Shown here: one piece after another, positions 47,266-57,395 of the stretch
Numbering within the stretch: the first letter of the stretch is position 1
Layout: each line of letters begins with the position of its first letter
Assembly (NCBI RefSeq): GCF_013283795.1
Contig: NZ_JABSOD010000012.1
Location: 1 to 64,000, forward strand
Source: Rheinheimera lutimaris
Lineage (GTDB): Bacteria; Pseudomonadota; Gammaproteobacteria; Enterobacterales; Alteromonadaceae
Direction: 5' to 3'
DNA length: 64,000 nt
The notes under the pieces: generated by a model
Databases searched by the model: none
What the model was told of the DNA's origin: nothing
Seen by the model: only the letters and a program-made list of their open reading frames with translations
Made by a program: the position numbers and the translations under genes

Positions 47266-48066
47266 CTACATACCCGCTACACTATAACGTTGTTGTGTCT
47301 CCAGACAATACGCGGTAAGTGCATTGCCCCAGACACAACCGGTGTCTAAAGCATGAATGTCTGCCACCGGACTATAACCGTTTAACGCTGCCCAGTGGCC
47401 AAAGAAAAGTTCAGGGCGCGGTTTATTGCGCCAGAATTCATACCAGGGCACTAAGCTGGTTTGGTAGCGCGGATGGCCTTTTTCTTTTAGCTCTAAAGAA
47501 CCGTCCGGGCGACAAAACCGCATGCGTGTGCAACTGTTTATAGCAAAGCGCCAGCGTTGCTCAGCACTGAGATCGGCCGAAAAAGCGTCAGGCTGATTAC
47601 CGTACATGACACTAAGTAATGTTTTTGGATCGCTGCGCAGCAACTGCTGCACTTCGTCAGTTTGCTTGACTGCGTCATCAAGTGACCACTGCGGCGCCAG
47701 GCCGGCGTGTACCAGCAGGTAACGCTGATCAGGACTGATATACAACAACGGCAATTGGCAAAGCCAGTGCACCAGTTCATCCAATTGCGGGCTATCAAGC
47801 AGTGGTTGCAGTAAGTCTTTTGCCTTCGCGGTACCAAAACCGTAGTAACAGGCAATAAAGTGCAGGTCATGATTACCCAGCACACTTACAGCATTGTTAC
47901 CGAGGCTTTTAACGAATTGCAGACATTCTAATGATTGCGGACCGCGGGCGATTAAATCACCACAGAACCAGAGTTTGTCTTGCGCCGGGTTATAGTTGAT
48001 GCGTTGCAACAGGCGCTGCAACACATCAAAGCAGCCCTGTAAATCGCCGATGACATAAGTGGCCAT
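47266..48066 (-). CDS. apaH: Bis(5'-nucleosyl)-tetraphosphatase, symmetrical
   Basis: Hydrolyses diadenosine tetraphosphate to ADP and removes Np4 caps from RNA in E. coli. The 266-residue metallophosphatase has GDLQGC (7-12), GDLIARGP (about 36-43) and GNHD (about 62-65), the binuclear metal site, followed by a family-specific C-terminal part. Its start overlaps the apaG stop by one base. Gene order lptD-surA-pdxA-rsmA-apaG-apaH is complete here. Confidence 0.95.
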   Translation of the reverse strand: MATYVIGDLQGCFDVLQRLLQRINYNPAQDKLWFCGDLIARGPQSLECLQFVKSLGNNAVSVLGNHDLHFIACYYGFGTAKAKDLLQPLLDSPQLDELVHWLCQLPLLYISPDQRYLLVHAGLAPQWSLDDAVKQTDEVQQLLRSDPKTLLSVMYGNQPDAFSADLSAEQRWRFAINSCTRMRFCRPDGSLELKEKGHPRYQTSLVPWYEFWRNKPRPELFFGHWAALNGYSPVADIHALDTGCVWGNALTAYCLETQQRYSVAGM

Positions 48067-48443
48067 CAGTTAAGAATATTAGGCATGGCCAAACGGAACA
48101 GCGGAATAGCTGCGTGAAAACGCTCTTGCTGCAGGGTTTCCATTTCATAATGGCCCTGCATGTTACCTACAGGCGTTTCCAGCACCGCGCCGCTGGTATA
48201 GCGATAGCTGCTACCCGGTGCAAGCTGAGGTTGCTCGCCAACTACACCATCGCCTTCGACTTCAGTTTGCTTGCCGTTGGCATCAGTGATAAGCCAATAA
48301 CGGCGCAACAAGCGTACCGTATCGCTACTGTGGTTGCGGATAGTAATAGTGTAAGCAAACACATAACGTTCGGCAGCAGGATCTGATTGCGCGGCAATAT
48401 AAAAGGTTTCTACTTCAACCGGCACATTGTAGTGTGAACTCAT
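48066..48443 (-). CDS. apaG: ApaG/DUF525 protein
   Basis: Small fibronectin type III-like protein, 125 residues from the ATG at 48443, the family's normal length. Features are [70 protein letters not shown] and QGHYEM. The function is uncertain; binding of pyrophosphate or nucleotides has been proposed for the family. It overlaps rsmA by 4 bp (ATGA). The longer frame from 48470 is less likely. Confidence 0.93.
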   Translation of the reverse strand: MSSHYNVPVEVETFYIAAQSDPAAERYVFAYTITIRNHSSDTVRLLRRYWLITDANGKQTEVEGDGVVGEQPQLAPGSSYRYTSGAVLETPVGNMQGHYEMETLQQERFHAAIPLFRLAMPNILN

Positions 48444-49252
48444 AGCGACGACTCTTTCTGCTCCAGCCATTGTGCAATACGGACGAAATCCTCTACGGCT
48501 AATTGCTCCGGACGTTGGCCGGGGTCCAGCCCCAGCTGCTGTAAGTCTTCTGCAGTAGCAATATTACTAAAACAATTGCGTAATGTTTTACGACGTTGAT
48601 TAAAGGCTTCCAGACAAACGCGGTTCAGGGTTTCGGCAGATACCTGCGCTCTGGCTGAAACGGCTTTGGGTATTAACCTTACTACGGCTGACTCGACTTT
48701 AGGTGCCGGCTTAAACGCTCCCGGGCCTACTTGCACTACCGGCATAGCGTCACAGTAATATTGTGTCATAACGCTTAAGCGACCGAAGGCTTTGCTGCCG
48801 TGCACCGCTGTCATGCGCTGCACCACTTCCTTTTGTAGCATAAAGTGCATATTTTCAATTAAGTCGGCATATTGGAATAAGTGAAATAGCAGTGGAGTTG
48901 AAATGTTATAGGGCAAATTTCCAAAGACTTTCAGTTTCTTAGTACTGCTTGTCAGGCTGGTGAAGTCGAACTTCATTGCATCGGCCTGATGAATGGTTAG
49001 TTTGTCAGCCAGTTGCGGGTGTTGCTGTAAACGCTCTGCCAGGTCTCTGTCCAACTCGATTACGGTTAAATGGCCGGCCGCTTCTGCGACAGGCTCTGTC
49101 AGAGCACCCAAGCCCGGGCCAATCTCTACCAGCAGGTCGTCTGGTTTGGGTGAAATAGCTTTAACAATCCGGCCAATAACCTGAGGGTCATGCAGAAAGT
49201 TCTGGCCAAAGCGTTTGCGGGCGCGATGGCCCTGATGTACGTTATCAGTCAT
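48440..49252 (-). CDS. rsmA: 16S rRNA adenine-N6,N6-dimethyltransferase RsmA (KsgA)
   Basis: Dimethylates A1518 and A1519 at the 3' end of 16S rRNA late in 30S assembly. From the ATG at 49252 it has 270 residues. Motifs: [14 protein letters not shown] (N-terminal), GPGLGALT (SAM binding), [10 protein letters not shown], and the catalytic NLPYNIS. C-terminal TLRNCF... [14 protein letters not shown] completes the family. The longest frame starts 66 bp upstream inside pdxA and is unlikely. It overlaps pdxA by 8 bp. Confidence 0.95.
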   Translation of the reverse strand: MTDNVHQGHRARKRFGQNFLHDPQVIGRIVKAISPKPDDLLVEIGPGLGALTEPVAEAAGHLTVIELDRDLAERLQQHPQLADKLTIHQADAMKFDFTSLTSSTKKLKVFGNLPYNISTPLLFHLFQYADLIENMHFMLQKEVVQRMTAVHGSKAFGRLSVMTQYYCDAMPVVQVGPGAFKPAPKVESAVVRLIPKAVSARAQVSAETLNRVCLEAFNQRRKTLRNCFSNIATAEDLQQLGLDPGQRPEQLAVEDFVRIAQWLEQKESSL

Positions 49253-50240
49253 TAATAGTCGTCGTTTTAGTGGCCAAACTAATGGCCTGGTTAACGGCAT
49301 GGAATAAGCTGCCGGCATCGGCTTTTCCTGTTCCGGCTAAATCCAGTGCGGTGCCGTGATCTACCGAAGTACGGATCAGCGGTAATCCCAAACTGATGTT
49401 GACCGAACGGCCAAACCCCATATGCTTAAGTACCGGTAATCCCTGATCATGATACATGGCCAACACGGCATCGGCGTCGTTCAGGTATTTTGGTTGAAAC
49501 AAGGTATCTGCCGGCAGCGGACCCACCAGTGTCATACCCTGAGCACGTAATTCATTCAGCGCCGGAATAATAACATCCAACTCTTCGCGGCCAAGATGGC
49601 CATCTTCGCCGGCATGCGGATTTAAGCCGCAGACATAAATTTTCGGCTGTGCAATAGCAAATTTTTGCTGTAAATCCTGATGCAAAATACTGAGTACTTT
49701 TAGCAACCGTTCGCGGGTGATGGCTTTGGCGACATAGGCCAGAGGAATATGGGTAGTGGCCAGTGCTACCCGCAGACCTTCGGTTGCCAACATCATAACG
49801 ACATAAGGGGTGTTGGACTGTAGTGCAAAAAATTCGGTGTGGCCGCTAAACGGAATACCGGCCTGGTTAATAATGCCCTTGTGCACCGGCCCCGTGACAA
49901 TAGCCGCGAACTCTCCATTGATAGACTTTTCACCTGCGAAACGCAAGGTGTCTACGACATAATGTCCGTTGGCGGCATTTAATTGACCGTTAATAACCGG
50001 CTCTGCCAGCTCAAAATTTACCAGTGTCAGGCTGCCGGTCCGCTGGGGAGCTGCGGGTCGGCTGGGGTCATATGGCAACAGTTTTAGCGGTAAATTAAGC
50101 TGAGCTGCGCGCTCAGTTAACAGTGCCGCATTGGCGCATACAACCAACTCAACCGGCCACTCCTGCTGAGCCAGAGCAATAACCAGGTCCGGACCAATGC
50201 CGGCCGGTTCGCCGGGCGTAATGCCAAGGCGCAATGTCAT
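49245..50240 (-). CDS. pdxA: 4-hydroxythreonine-4-phosphate dehydrogenase
   Basis: Oxidises 4-phosphohydroxy-L-threonine in the de novo pyridoxal phosphate pathway. The 331 residues match the family. Metal-site features include the GHTEFFA region (His about 137), [15 protein letters not shown] and [17 protein letters not shown]-terminal [13 protein letters not shown] is diagnostic. One base overlaps the surA stop. Confidence 0.95.
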   Translation of the reverse strand: MTLRLGITPGEPAGIGPDLVIALAQQEWPVELVVCANAALLTERAAQLNLPLKLLPYDPSRPAAPQRTGSLTLVNFELAEPVINGQLNAANGHYVVDTLRFAGEKSINGEFAAIVTGPVHKGIINQAGIPFSGHTEFFALQSNTPYVVMMLATEGLRVALATTHIPLAYVAKAITRERLLKVLSILHQDLQQKFAIAQPKIYVCGLNPHAGEDGHLGREELDVIIPALNELRAQGMTLVGPLPADTLFQPKYLNDADAVLAMYHDQGLPVLKHMGFGRSVNISLGLPLIRTSVDHGTALDLAGTGKADAGSLFHAVNQAISLATKTTTIND

Positions 50241-51529
50241 TAATCCTCCGCCATCACTTCAATATAAGCTTCAGTGCGTAATTCGCGCAGGAAGTTAGTG
50301 GCTTCCTCGTTATAACGACGGTTGAATATCATCCGGTAAACCTGTTGGCGCTTTTTATCTGCTGTGGCATCCACGGTGCGTTTGTCCAACACCTGGGCAA
50401 TATGCCAGCCGTGCTCTGTGCGAAATGGTTCGCTGATTTCATTTGGTTGTAACCGGTTTAGTGTATCTTTGAATGCCGGTACGAAGACGTCCGGTTCGCT
50501 CCAGCCTAAATCGCCGCCGTTGAGCTTTGACCCCGGATCCTCGGAATGCTGTTTAGCTAATTCAGCAAAGTCAGCCTCGCCGGCTCTGAGTTTGGTGACA
50601 AAATCTGCCAACATGCTGCGGGCACGTTCCTCACTGAGAATAATCGATGGCTTTATCAAAATATGGCGTGATTTTACTTCCTTAATATCAGCTACGTTTT
50701 CACCACGGATATCAAAGATAGTTAAAATATGAAAGCCGGCGCCGGAGCGCAACGGGCCAATCATATCGGTTTTTTTCCGGCCGCGAATGGCTTCTGAGAA
50801 TAGAGTAGGCATTTCATTAATATTCATCCAGCCCAAGTCTCCACCTTCCAGCGCGTTAGAACCTGACGACGATGCAATAGCAATGCGCTTAAAGTCACTG
50901 CCATCGCGCAGCAATTCCATGACTTTGTCAGCACGCTCTTTAGCGGCATTGATATCATCTGTCGTTGCCTGGCTTGGGATAGCAATTAAAATATGACCCA
51001 GATTATACTGTTCGTTACTGGCACCTTGCTCTTCCATCAGCTTAATGACACTGTCAACTTCTTGCGGGCTGATATACACCCTGCGTTGCACATTTGCCCG
51101 CACCACTTCGCCGGTGATCATTTCTTCGCGCAGCCGCTCACGAAAACGTTCATAGTCACCTTCTTCAGCCACTACTTGTTGGCGGAATGCTTCCAGCGAC
51201 AGATTTTCGCTCTGTGAAATGTTGCGGATTGTATCATCTAACTGCGCATCGCTGATTTGCATACCCATACGTTGGGCTAATTGCAGTTGTAAGCTGGTAA
51301 GGATAAGCCGCTCAATTGCCTGGGTACGCAGGGCCGCGTCTGATGGCAGCGTTTGTTGCTGGGCAGCCGCATTGCGTTTAACCCGGTTTACAACGTCGTC
51401 TACATCACTTTGCAGCACTACGCTGTTATCAACAACGGCAGCCACCCTGTCAATTTCACGTTCGGCCGCAACAGCCTGTAAACTGACGCAGCATAATAAT
51501 GCGCTCGCGATAACTTGAGATAACTTCAT
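50240..51529 (-). CDS. surA: Periplasmic chaperone SurA
   Basis: Main periplasmic chaperone for outer-membrane beta-barrel proteins on their way to BAM. The ATG at 51529, behind AGGAAT, gives 429 residues. It has a signal peptide (about 1-22), an N-terminal chaperone module (about 23-160), two parvulin PPIase domains (about 170-270 and 283-383, the second with [10 protein letters not shown]) and a C-terminal helix. It is downstream of lptD, a major SurA client in E. coli. A small in-frame start at 51541 is the alternative. Confidence 0.94.
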   Translation of the reverse strand: MKLSQVIASALLCCVSLQAVAAEREIDRVAAVVDNSVVLQSDVDDVVNRVKRNAAAQQQTLPSDAALRTQAIERLILTSLQLQLAQRMGMQISDAQLDDTIRNISQSENLSLEAFRQQVVAEEGDYERFRERLREEMITGEVVRANVQRRVYISPQEVDSVIKLMEEQGASNEQYNLGHILIAIPSQATTDDINAAKERADKVMELLRDGSDFKRIAIASSSGSNALEGGDLGWMNINEMPTLFSEAIRGRKKTDMIGPLRSGAGFHILTIFDIRGENVADIKEVKSRHILIKPSIILSEERARSMLADFVTKLRAGEADFAELAKQHSEDPGSKLNGGDLGWSEPDVFVPAFKDTLNRLQPNEISEPFRTEHGWHIAQVLDKRTVDATADKKRQQVYRMIFNRRYNEEATNFLRELRTEAYIEVMAED

Positions 51530-51540
51530 AAATTCCTGCA

Positions 51541-53802
51541 TTAATTAGTAAGTAAGTAAGGCCGCCGGTAGGTAAAGATACCATTAGACAGCATATCAGA
51601 TACGCCAAAACCGGCACTATCGCCAAAGCCTTTAAGGACAAATTGCAGACCTATGCTGCTGTCCAACTGACTTGCGTTGGTAAAGTTACCTAACGGTAAG
51701 TCCAGATCGGTCTGCAACTGGCGTTTGGCGACCAAACGTACCGCCCAACAGCAAGACTGATACTGCACGCCGAAACTGGCATCTATCATACGATTATTTG
51801 TTACATCACGATAGTAAGCGCCGATCAACTGCCAATTGTCAGCTACCGGAACAGTGCCCAGCACGCCCAGCTGTCTGATCTGCAACCCTGAGACTGCGCG
51901 GCTGTATCTATGGTTCAATTGAAAGATGCTATTGTCACCGGCGCGATAATCCAGCGATGCATTACTTTTTATCACTTGTTCGCTGTCGATATCATATTGT
52001 AGTGCGCTGCTGAAGTACCATTTCTGATACCAGTGCCAAATCAGCTCCGCTGCTAACATCGACTCAGTAGAGCTTAAATCGTCCGGTTCATCCGGTTGGA
52101 TAGTGGGCTCATCAAGAAAGAAAATTTGCCCCAAACTAAAGCGAAACAGTTCGTTATCGACATTATCGTAAAACCGGGTTGTCCAGCCGACGGTAAGCTG
52201 ATTGGCTTCGTTAATGCGGTCTAACCCGGAATAACGGTTGATACGAAACAAACCGTAATAGTCATCTTGTAGCCTGGCGGTGTCATATAGGCCGATAGCC
52301 GTTTGATCGCGATACGGAATATACAGATACTGAACTTGCGGCTCGAAAGTTTGCAAGCCGCTTTCGCCAAACCAATTGTACTCGCGCTCGAGGTTTAATT
52401 TGGAATGCAGCCTGACTTTCGGAACTGAACGGCTTGCGGTTGATGTAAGTGCTCCGCTGTTATCGGTCAGATTTTGCTGGTAGTAAGTGTAAAGTAAACT
52501 GGCTTGCGCTGTCAGCTCCAACGCCGGAGTAATGTAGGGTAGCTCTAAGCCCGGTTCAATATGTACCCGGTCAGCGTAAGTCACATCAGCGCTGTCATTA
52601 CGAAAGTGGGCGTATTGCGCCTGCCAGGAGAAATTAACTCCCGGTAGCAAGGCCAGCGGTTTAGCAGAGGTGATATTGATTTCCGGTAACGCGCTGTAAG
52701 CTTTATCGTAATTACCCAGAATCTCGAAGCCTTGTGCTCTGATAGTTGAGTGAACTTGTTCGCCGAAATAACTGACGCTGGCTTCGCGCAGTAACTGGGT
52801 ATCACTTTGGTTGCTGTAGTCTGAACCCAACTCGCTGAGATAAGCATCATCGCTGATGTCGGTAAAATCAACGGAGGCACGAAGCTCAGAGGTAAAATCA
52901 GTTAAATGGCTGATGTGGCTCAGATAGCGACTGCCGAAGTCACCCGGTTTTTCATTATCTGAGTGCAGGTACTCAAACTGCACATTACCCTGATGTTGTT
53001 CAGTCAGGTAGCGAAAGTCAGATTTAAGCTGGCTGCCGCGCTTGCTCATATAGCGTGGTGTCAGTGTTAAATCGTAGTTCTCTGCCAGGTTAAAATAATA
53101 GGGTAGCTCGACATCCAGCCCCGATTTTTGCGAGCTGCCGAACTTCGGCAATAATAAACCGCTGCGGCGTTGTTCATTTACCGGAAAAGTCAGGTACGGT
53201 AAATAAAGCACCGGAATATTTTTTATTTTAAACACCGCATGGCGGGCTTCGCCCCAGCCTTCATCTGCCTCAATATTAATTTCACTGGCATGCAAGGCCC
53301 AGCTGTTGTCCGTTGTCGGGCAGGTGGTAAACAGGGCATTGCTCAGCACAATCTGTTGCTTTGACGCGGTTAGCTCATCGGCATAACCACGGCCGGCCTG
53401 TAAGCGGAATTGATAACTGGCTTCGTCCAACCGGGCACTGTCTTGTTGTAAATCTGCGTTGAAGCGGCTGGCGCTGACATGCAAGGCATTATTAAAGTAA
53501 TCTATACCACCGTCAGCAGTCATGCTTTGCTGCGCGCTGCTGAAATTCGCTCTGGGTGCCAACAGCAAGGTGTCACGATAACCGATTTGTACGTTGCCGC
53601 TAAAAGCGGCTTGTTGGTTGTCGCTCAGGTTCACCTGATCTGAGGTGATGCGAACAGCAGCATCGTTGGCGTCAAGACTATCAATGCCGGCGGGTAACGG
53701 CTGCGGTAAGTAGCACATTGCTGCGGCGTGATCTTGTGCAAAAGCCAAAGGGCAGGTCGCCACAATCAGAAAAAAACTTACTCCAGCGAACCCATGCTTC
53801 AT
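51541..53802 (-). CDS. lptD: LPS-assembly outer-membrane protein LptD
   Basis: Outer-membrane barrel that inserts LPS into the outer leaflet with lipoprotein LptE. The 753 residues have a signal peptide (about 1-22, ending AFA), an N-terminal OstA jellyroll that meets LptA (about 45-180), and a large C-terminal barrel. The four cysteines that form the interlaced disulfides are present at about Cys30, Cys161, Cys684 and Cys685, matching the enteric pattern, so DsbA-dependent maturation is likely. It is the first gene of the surA operon and divergent from djlA. Confidence 0.95.
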   Translation of the reverse strand: MKHGFAGVSFFLIVATCPLAFAQDHAAAMCYLPQPLPAGIDSLDANDAAVRITSDQVNLSDNQQAAFSGNVQIGYRDTLLLAPRANFSSAQQSMTADGGIDYFNNALHVSASRFNADLQQDSARLDEASYQFRLQAGRGYADELTASKQQIVLSNALFTTCPTTDNSWALHASEINIEADEGWGEARHAVFKIKNIPVLYLPYLTFPVNEQRRSGLLLPKFGSSQKSGLDVELPYYFNLAENYDLTLTPRYMSKRGSQLKSDFRYLTEQHQGNVQFEYLHSDNEKPGDFGSRYLSHISHLTDFTSELRASVDFTDISDDAYLSELGSDYSNQSDTQLLREASVSYFGEQVHSTIRAQGFEILGNYDKAYSALPEINITSAKPLALLPGVNFSWQAQYAHFRNDSADVTYADRVHIEPGLELPYITPALELTAQASLLYTYYQQNLTDNSGALTSTASRSVPKVRLHSKLNLEREYNWFGESGLQTFEPQVQYLYIPYRDQTAIGLYDTARLQDDYYGLFRINRYSGLDRINEANQLTVGWTTRFYDNVDNELFRFSLGQIFFLDEPTIQPDEPDDLSSTESMLAAELIWHWYQKWYFSSALQYDIDSEQVIKSNASLDYRAGDNSIFQLNHRYSRAVSGLQIRQLGVLGTVPVADNWQLIGAYYRDVTNNRMIDASFGVQYQSCCWAVRLVAKRQLQTDLDLPLGNFTNASQLDSSIGLQFVLKGFGDSAGFGVSDMLSNGIFTYRRPYLLTN

Positions 53803-53972
53803 GCAGCCACTCTTGCCTTACTTCAGGTTGAATATCGTTATGTAAACAGTAGACTTGCTATGATAAATCAATTTTAGAAATCCTGCTAATCCGATATAGT
53901 GCAGCCAGTATGATAATAGACGGGTTTTGACTGAGTTGGTTCAGGCTCTGCCGGCAGCGTAAGGGTAAAATT
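53803..53972. other. Divergent region lptD / djlA
   Basis: 170 bases carrying both promoters. I see no clear hairpin or operator. The plus-strand sequence AAGGGTAAAATT precedes the djlA GTG start. Confidence 0.45.
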
Positions 53973-54773
53973 GTGTGGGGTAAAATTCTCGGCGCGTTAT
54001 TTGGTTTGGCATTGCTTAAAGTGCCTGGGTTAATTATCGGTGTGTTAGTCGGACACTGGTTCGATCGGGCCTTTAAGCAACAGTTTGAAGCAAACGGTGG
54101 TTTTAACGCACTATTCACCGACACCCTTGATGAGCAGGGATTGTTCCGCTATACCACTTTTGCCACTATGGGGCATATTGCTAAAGCCACCGGTGTGGTG
54201 ACATCGGCGCATATCCAACAGGCTACACAGTACATGGCACAGCTTGGTCTTAGTGCAAGCCAGCAAAAGGAAGCCCAGGCTGCTTTTCGTGACGGTAAGG
54301 CGGTGAATTTTCCGCTGCGGCCGCAATTACAAAAATTTTATCAGACTTATCGACGGCGCAAAGACGTACTGCAATTATTCCTTGAGATTCAACTGAGTAT
54401 TGCTTGTGTCAATGGCCAAATGACCAACGCACAATACAGCCTGTTACAACAGGTTGCCGGTTACTTAAACTTCAGTGCGCTGCAATTGGACAGATTAATG
54501 CAGGCGTACCAGGCACAACACCGCTTTTCCGGTCGAAGTCACAGTAGCAGCGCGGCGGATAATTTAGCAGACGCCTATAAGTCGCTGGGCGTCACCGAAG
54601 TGGTGACCGATGCTGAGTTGAAAAAGGCTTACCGTAAACTGATGGCGCAGCATCATCCGGATAAATTAATGGCTCAGGGCGTGCCGGCTGAAATGCTGGA
54701 CCTGGCCAAAACGCGAACCCAGGATATTCAGGCCGCCTACGAGTTAATTAAACAGCGACGCAGTCGCAGTTAG
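53973..54773 (+). CDS. djlA: Membrane-anchored DnaJ-like co-chaperone DjlA
   Basis: Bitopic inner-membrane J-protein that recruits DnaK; in E. coli excess DjlA stimulates the Rcs pathway. The 266 residues begin with a glycine-rich membrane helix (WGKILGALFGLALLKVPGLIIGVLVG, about 2-27). A TerB-like central domain (about 55-180) follows, then a C-terminal J domain with HPD at 228-230 in AQHHPDKLMAQG. The start is a GTG after AGGG. As in E. coli it flanks lptD. Confidence 0.93.
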   Translation: MWGKILGALFGLALLKVPGLIIGVLVGHWFDRAFKQQFEANGGFNALFTDTLDEQGLFRYTTFATMGHIAKATGVVTSAHIQQATQYMAQLGLSASQQKEAQAAFRDGKAVNFPLRPQLQKFYQTYRRRKDVLQLFLEIQLSIACVNGQMTNAQYSLLQQVAGYLNFSALQLDRLMQAYQAQHRFSGRSHSSSAADNLADAYKSLGVTEVVTDAELKKAYRKLMAQHHPDKLMAQGVPAEMLDLAKTRTQDIQAAYELIKQRRSRS

Positions 54774-54777
54774 TGTG

Positions 54778-55557
54778 TTACAGCCCAACTGAGGTTAACC
54801 AGCCGTAGATTTCGTGTACCACCCACTGCTGCACATCGTTGTTGTAACCGGAGCCACTGAGAGAGCGTTGGCGATACACCGGTTTCATATGTTTGTTCAC
54901 CAGTTGGCGGCGCAAACGTAACTGGCTCAGCACCTGGCTGTTGTCTTGCTGGTGGCTGATGTCTAATGTCGGCACTTGCTGCGTGGCAAGTGCCTTGGCA
55001 ATTTGCCGGTTAAGAGTGGTGTCGGCCAGGTAAGCACCCAGCATAATAAAAGCGGCCGGCTCGGTTAACTGTTTTGAGGCATAAAGTTGGTTTAGCACTG
55101 CTGCGCTGCTGCCCTGGGCGATGATAATTGTTACGCCGGGATTTTTTTGTGCTAATTCTTGTGCCGCATTCATCCGCTCAATTAACTGCTGTTGGTAGGC
55201 TGCTAAGGCATCATCTGCCGTAATATCCGTCGGCATAGGTGGTGGCATAAGGGCTAAAGTGTGCCAGCCGTAGTCATTCAACTGTTGGCGCAGAGTATCA
55301 ATATGTTTCGGGCTGGCAGCGTGCTCACTGCCGTCCGGCAGCAAAATTGCGGTACCCTTGGTATAGCTGGTCATGGGCTCGCGGCGCAGTGCTAAAAAGC
55401 TTTGTTGTTGCAGTAGTGGCAATTCTACCAGTTCATCGGCATTAATTTGACGACTTAGATCGGCAACAAAGGCTTGTTCAGTTGACAATGACACTGCAAA
55501 GCTGAGAAATGGCAGCAGTAAACAACATAGCAGGCAAAGATAAAGCAGGTGCCGCAT
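54778..55557 (-). CDS. DUF3530 exported alpha/beta-hydrolase-like protein
   Basis: A 259-residue protein with a signal peptide (about 1-22). The sequence follows DUF3530, with SYTKGTAILLPDGSEHAASPKHIDTLRQQLNDYGWHTLALMPP and IIIAQGSSAAVLNQLY. The GQGSSA-like elbow in place of a typical GxSxG serine suggests an alpha/beta-hydrolase fold with uncertain catalysis. Convergent with djlA by 4 bp. Function unknown; it interrupts the usual djlA-rluA neighbourhood. Confidence 0.75.
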   Translation of the reverse strand: MRHLLYLCLLCCLLLPFLSFAVSLSTEQAFVADLSRQINADELVELPLLQQQSFLALRREPMTSYTKGTAILLPDGSEHAASPKHIDTLRQQLNDYGWHTLALMPPPMPTDITADDALAAYQQQLIERMNAAQELAQKNPGVTIIIAQGSSAAVLNQLYASKQLTEPAAFIMLGAYLADTTLNRQIAKALATQQVPTLDISHQQDNSQVLSQLRLRRQLVNKHMKPVYRQRSLSGSGYNNDVQQWVVHEIYGWLTSVGL

Positions 55558-55611
55558 AGCAGACGCTCATTACACAATGATAACCTGCTATCGGCACGCA
55601 GGCGCAAAACT

Positions 55612-55959
55612 TTAATGAGTTTGAGCAGTCAGCGCACCAGGCAATACATATTTATCAAAGGTGTACAGCACCTGTGATTTGTAATCAAACTTGATATAGC
55701 CTTGTTGCTGTTCCAACATGGTTACGGTTGCAGCGACCGGCAGGATAAAGCAATACTTTGTTGCTTTAAACTCAACTAAAGCACGGGCCATTTCCTGCAG
55801 TTGTTCGTTGGCAGCCAAGCGGGCCACCTCTGCTTCGGCATTACACACGTGTGAATTGGCGCTTAGTGACACAGTAGGCGCAGGTTGTGCTGCTGTGGTA
55901 AAGGCTGTGGTAAAACCGGCGATACACAGCAAACTTAGCGGGCGGTAAAATTTAGGCAT
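55612..55959 (-). CDS. Small exported protein with a Cys pair, unknown function
   Basis: A 115-residue protein with a signal peptide (about 1-24, ending TTAAQ). Two cysteines (Cys38 in SHVCNAEA, Cys69 in KYCFIL) are 31 residues apart, the same spacing as in the DUF3718 protein at 44.7 kb. A predicted helix rich in Ala, Leu, Glu lies between them. I see no catalytic motif. It may belong to a distant DUF3718-like fold (inference). It lies upstream of the DUF3530 gene, 54 bp away. Confidence 0.65.
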   Translation of the reverse strand: MPKFYRPLSLLCIAGFTTAFTTAAQPAPTVSLSANSHVCNAEAEVARLAANEQLQEMARALVEFKATKYCFILPVAATVTMLEQQQGYIKFDYKSQVLYTFDKYVLPGALTAQTH

Positions 55960-56131
55960 AGTAAACTCCTGAACCCAGCATGCCGGTGCGCGCTCCTTGT
56001 GGCGGCGTAGCGGGTAATATTAACAAACAAGCAGCACATCACGGTGGCATTAATAGTGCAGACCGGGCCGACATGCTAACACAGCTTTTTTATCCCGCGC
56101 AGAGTGATTTACCCACGGATTTAACGAAAAT

Positions 56132-56164
56132 AAAAAAGCCGCTGATATACAGCGGCTTTTTTTT
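56132..56164 (-). terminator. Rho-independent terminator of ompA
   Basis: AAAAAAGCCGCTG (56132-56144) pairs with CAGCGGCTTTTTT (from 56150) over a 5-base loop, with T-runs on both sides. It lies 13 bp after the ompA stop. Confidence 0.92.
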
Positions 56165-56177
56165 GCATAAACTTTAA

Positions 56178-57272
56178 TCAGCGTAATACAGGTTCTTTAA
56201 TTTTCGCCGTAACCTTAGCTTCTATACGCTGGTTAGCAGCATGAGCCTCAGGTGTATTGCCTTCAACGCGCGGCTTGGTGACACCGTAGCCGACAGCACT
56301 GATGCGTGACGGGTCAACATTAAAGTCGTTTTTCAGAATGTCGGCCACTGCTGTAGCGCGACGCTCAGATAAACGCATGTTATACGCCGGGTTGCCGATA
56401 TTAGACGCATGGCCTTCAATCATTACTGTAGACTCAGTAAAGCGCTGCATAAAGGCGCCAAGGTTATCTACGTCATCCCGCTGTTCTGCACCCACTACGG
56501 CAGAATCAAACGGGAAGCGCACTTCGATATCAATGTCACCTACCGCAGCCATTTTCTCAACATAAACAGTACAGCCTGATGCGTCGACTTTATGCACCGC
56601 CGGGGTGCCGGCACAGTTATCGATATTATCCGGCACACCATCGCCGTCGGTATCTGCCACCGGAACCGGAGCTACCGGTTGTGCTCTTACAGGCGCCGGT
56701 GCCGGCGCCGGAGTTGGTGCTGCTTTTGCTGCTGCTGAGCCAAACAAATAGCTCATGCCCAGCTTGATACCGGCATCACCGTAGCTTTCATCGATGCCCT
56801 GGTAACGGTTAGCTTCGGCAAATAAAGCAAAGTTTTGATTAAAGAAATGCTTGTAGCCAACACCAAGATTGAATGCCGTAGTATTCTGTGCGGCATCCAT
56901 GCGTTTTATACCGCCCACTAAATATAATGCCGGCATATTGCTTAAATGATACATTGCATCAATACCGTAGCGGTTGCCGTTTACATCTGTACCATCAAGT
57001 TTAGATTGCATTTCCATCCGCGCATATTCTGCGCGCAGCGCCCAGTTTTCGGTCAGGTAGTAGCCCAACTCAATACCATAGCCCCAGTCTTTTTCCATGT
57101 AGCTCCAGGCGGCAGACTCTGTTTTATCAGTATCCGGCATGTAATACTCACCAAACAGTGAGCCGAATACGCGCTCCTTTAAATCTGCCGCAGTTACGGT
57201 ATCAGCTAACACATTGGCGCTTAATAAAGGTAATGCCGCAGCGACAGCTAAAAACGTTTTTTTAAGTTTCAT
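56178..57272 (-). CDS. OmpA/OprF-family outer-membrane protein
   Basis: Abundant outer-membrane protein linking the envelope to peptidoglycan. From the ATG at 57272 (behind AAGGAG) it has 364 residues: signal peptide (about 1-23), an eight-strand beta-barrel (about 40-190), a Pro-Ala linker, a thrombospondin type 3-like calcium-binding motif (DTDGDGVPDNIDNC), and a C-terminal OmpA domain. That domain has the peptidoglycan-binding VMIEGHASNIGNPAYNMRLSERRATAVADIL. The type 3 motif and two Cys in the linker are characteristic of OprF relatives. The gene is preceded by two palindromes (see below). Confidence 0.9.
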   Translation of the reverse strand: MKLKKTFLAVAAALPLLSANVLADTVTAADLKERVFGSLFGEYYMPDTDKTESAAWSYMEKDWGYGIELGYYLTENWALRAEYARMEMQSKLDGTDVNGNRYGIDAMYHLSNMPALYLVGGIKRMDAAQNTTAFNLGVGYKHFFNQNFALFAEANRYQGIDESYGDAGIKLGMSYLFGSAAAKAAPTPAPAPAPVRAQPVAPVPVADTDGDGVPDNIDNCAGTPAVHKVDASGCTVYVEKMAAVGDIDIEVRFPFDSAVVGAEQRDDVDNLGAFMQRFTESTVMIEGHASNIGNPAYNMRLSERRATAVADILKNDFNVDPSRISAVGYGVTKPRVEGNTPEAHAANQRIEAKVTAKIKEPVLR

Positions 57273-57349
57273 CCATATCTCCTTAGACTCACCCGACAAT
57301 TTCCCTGCCACATTAATATTTTATATGGCATGTTAAATTGTGACATTTA

Positions 57350-57364
57350 AAATGTAGTACATTT
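57350..57364. promoter_or_regulatory. Palindrome upstream of ompA (1)
   Basis: AAATGTA-G-TACATTT, a perfect inverted repeat with a one-base centre, 78 bp upstream of the ompA start. The regulator is unknown. Confidence 0.45.
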
Positions 57365-57376
57365 GATTGTGGTAAC

Positions 57377-57395
57377 AACATTATTTAATAATGTT
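57377..57395. promoter_or_regulatory. Palindrome upstream of ompA (2)
   Basis: AACATTATT-T-AATAATGTT, a perfect 19-bp inverted repeat without a following T-run. It could be an operator or a hairpin in the rluA-ompA intergenic RNA. Confidence 0.45.
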
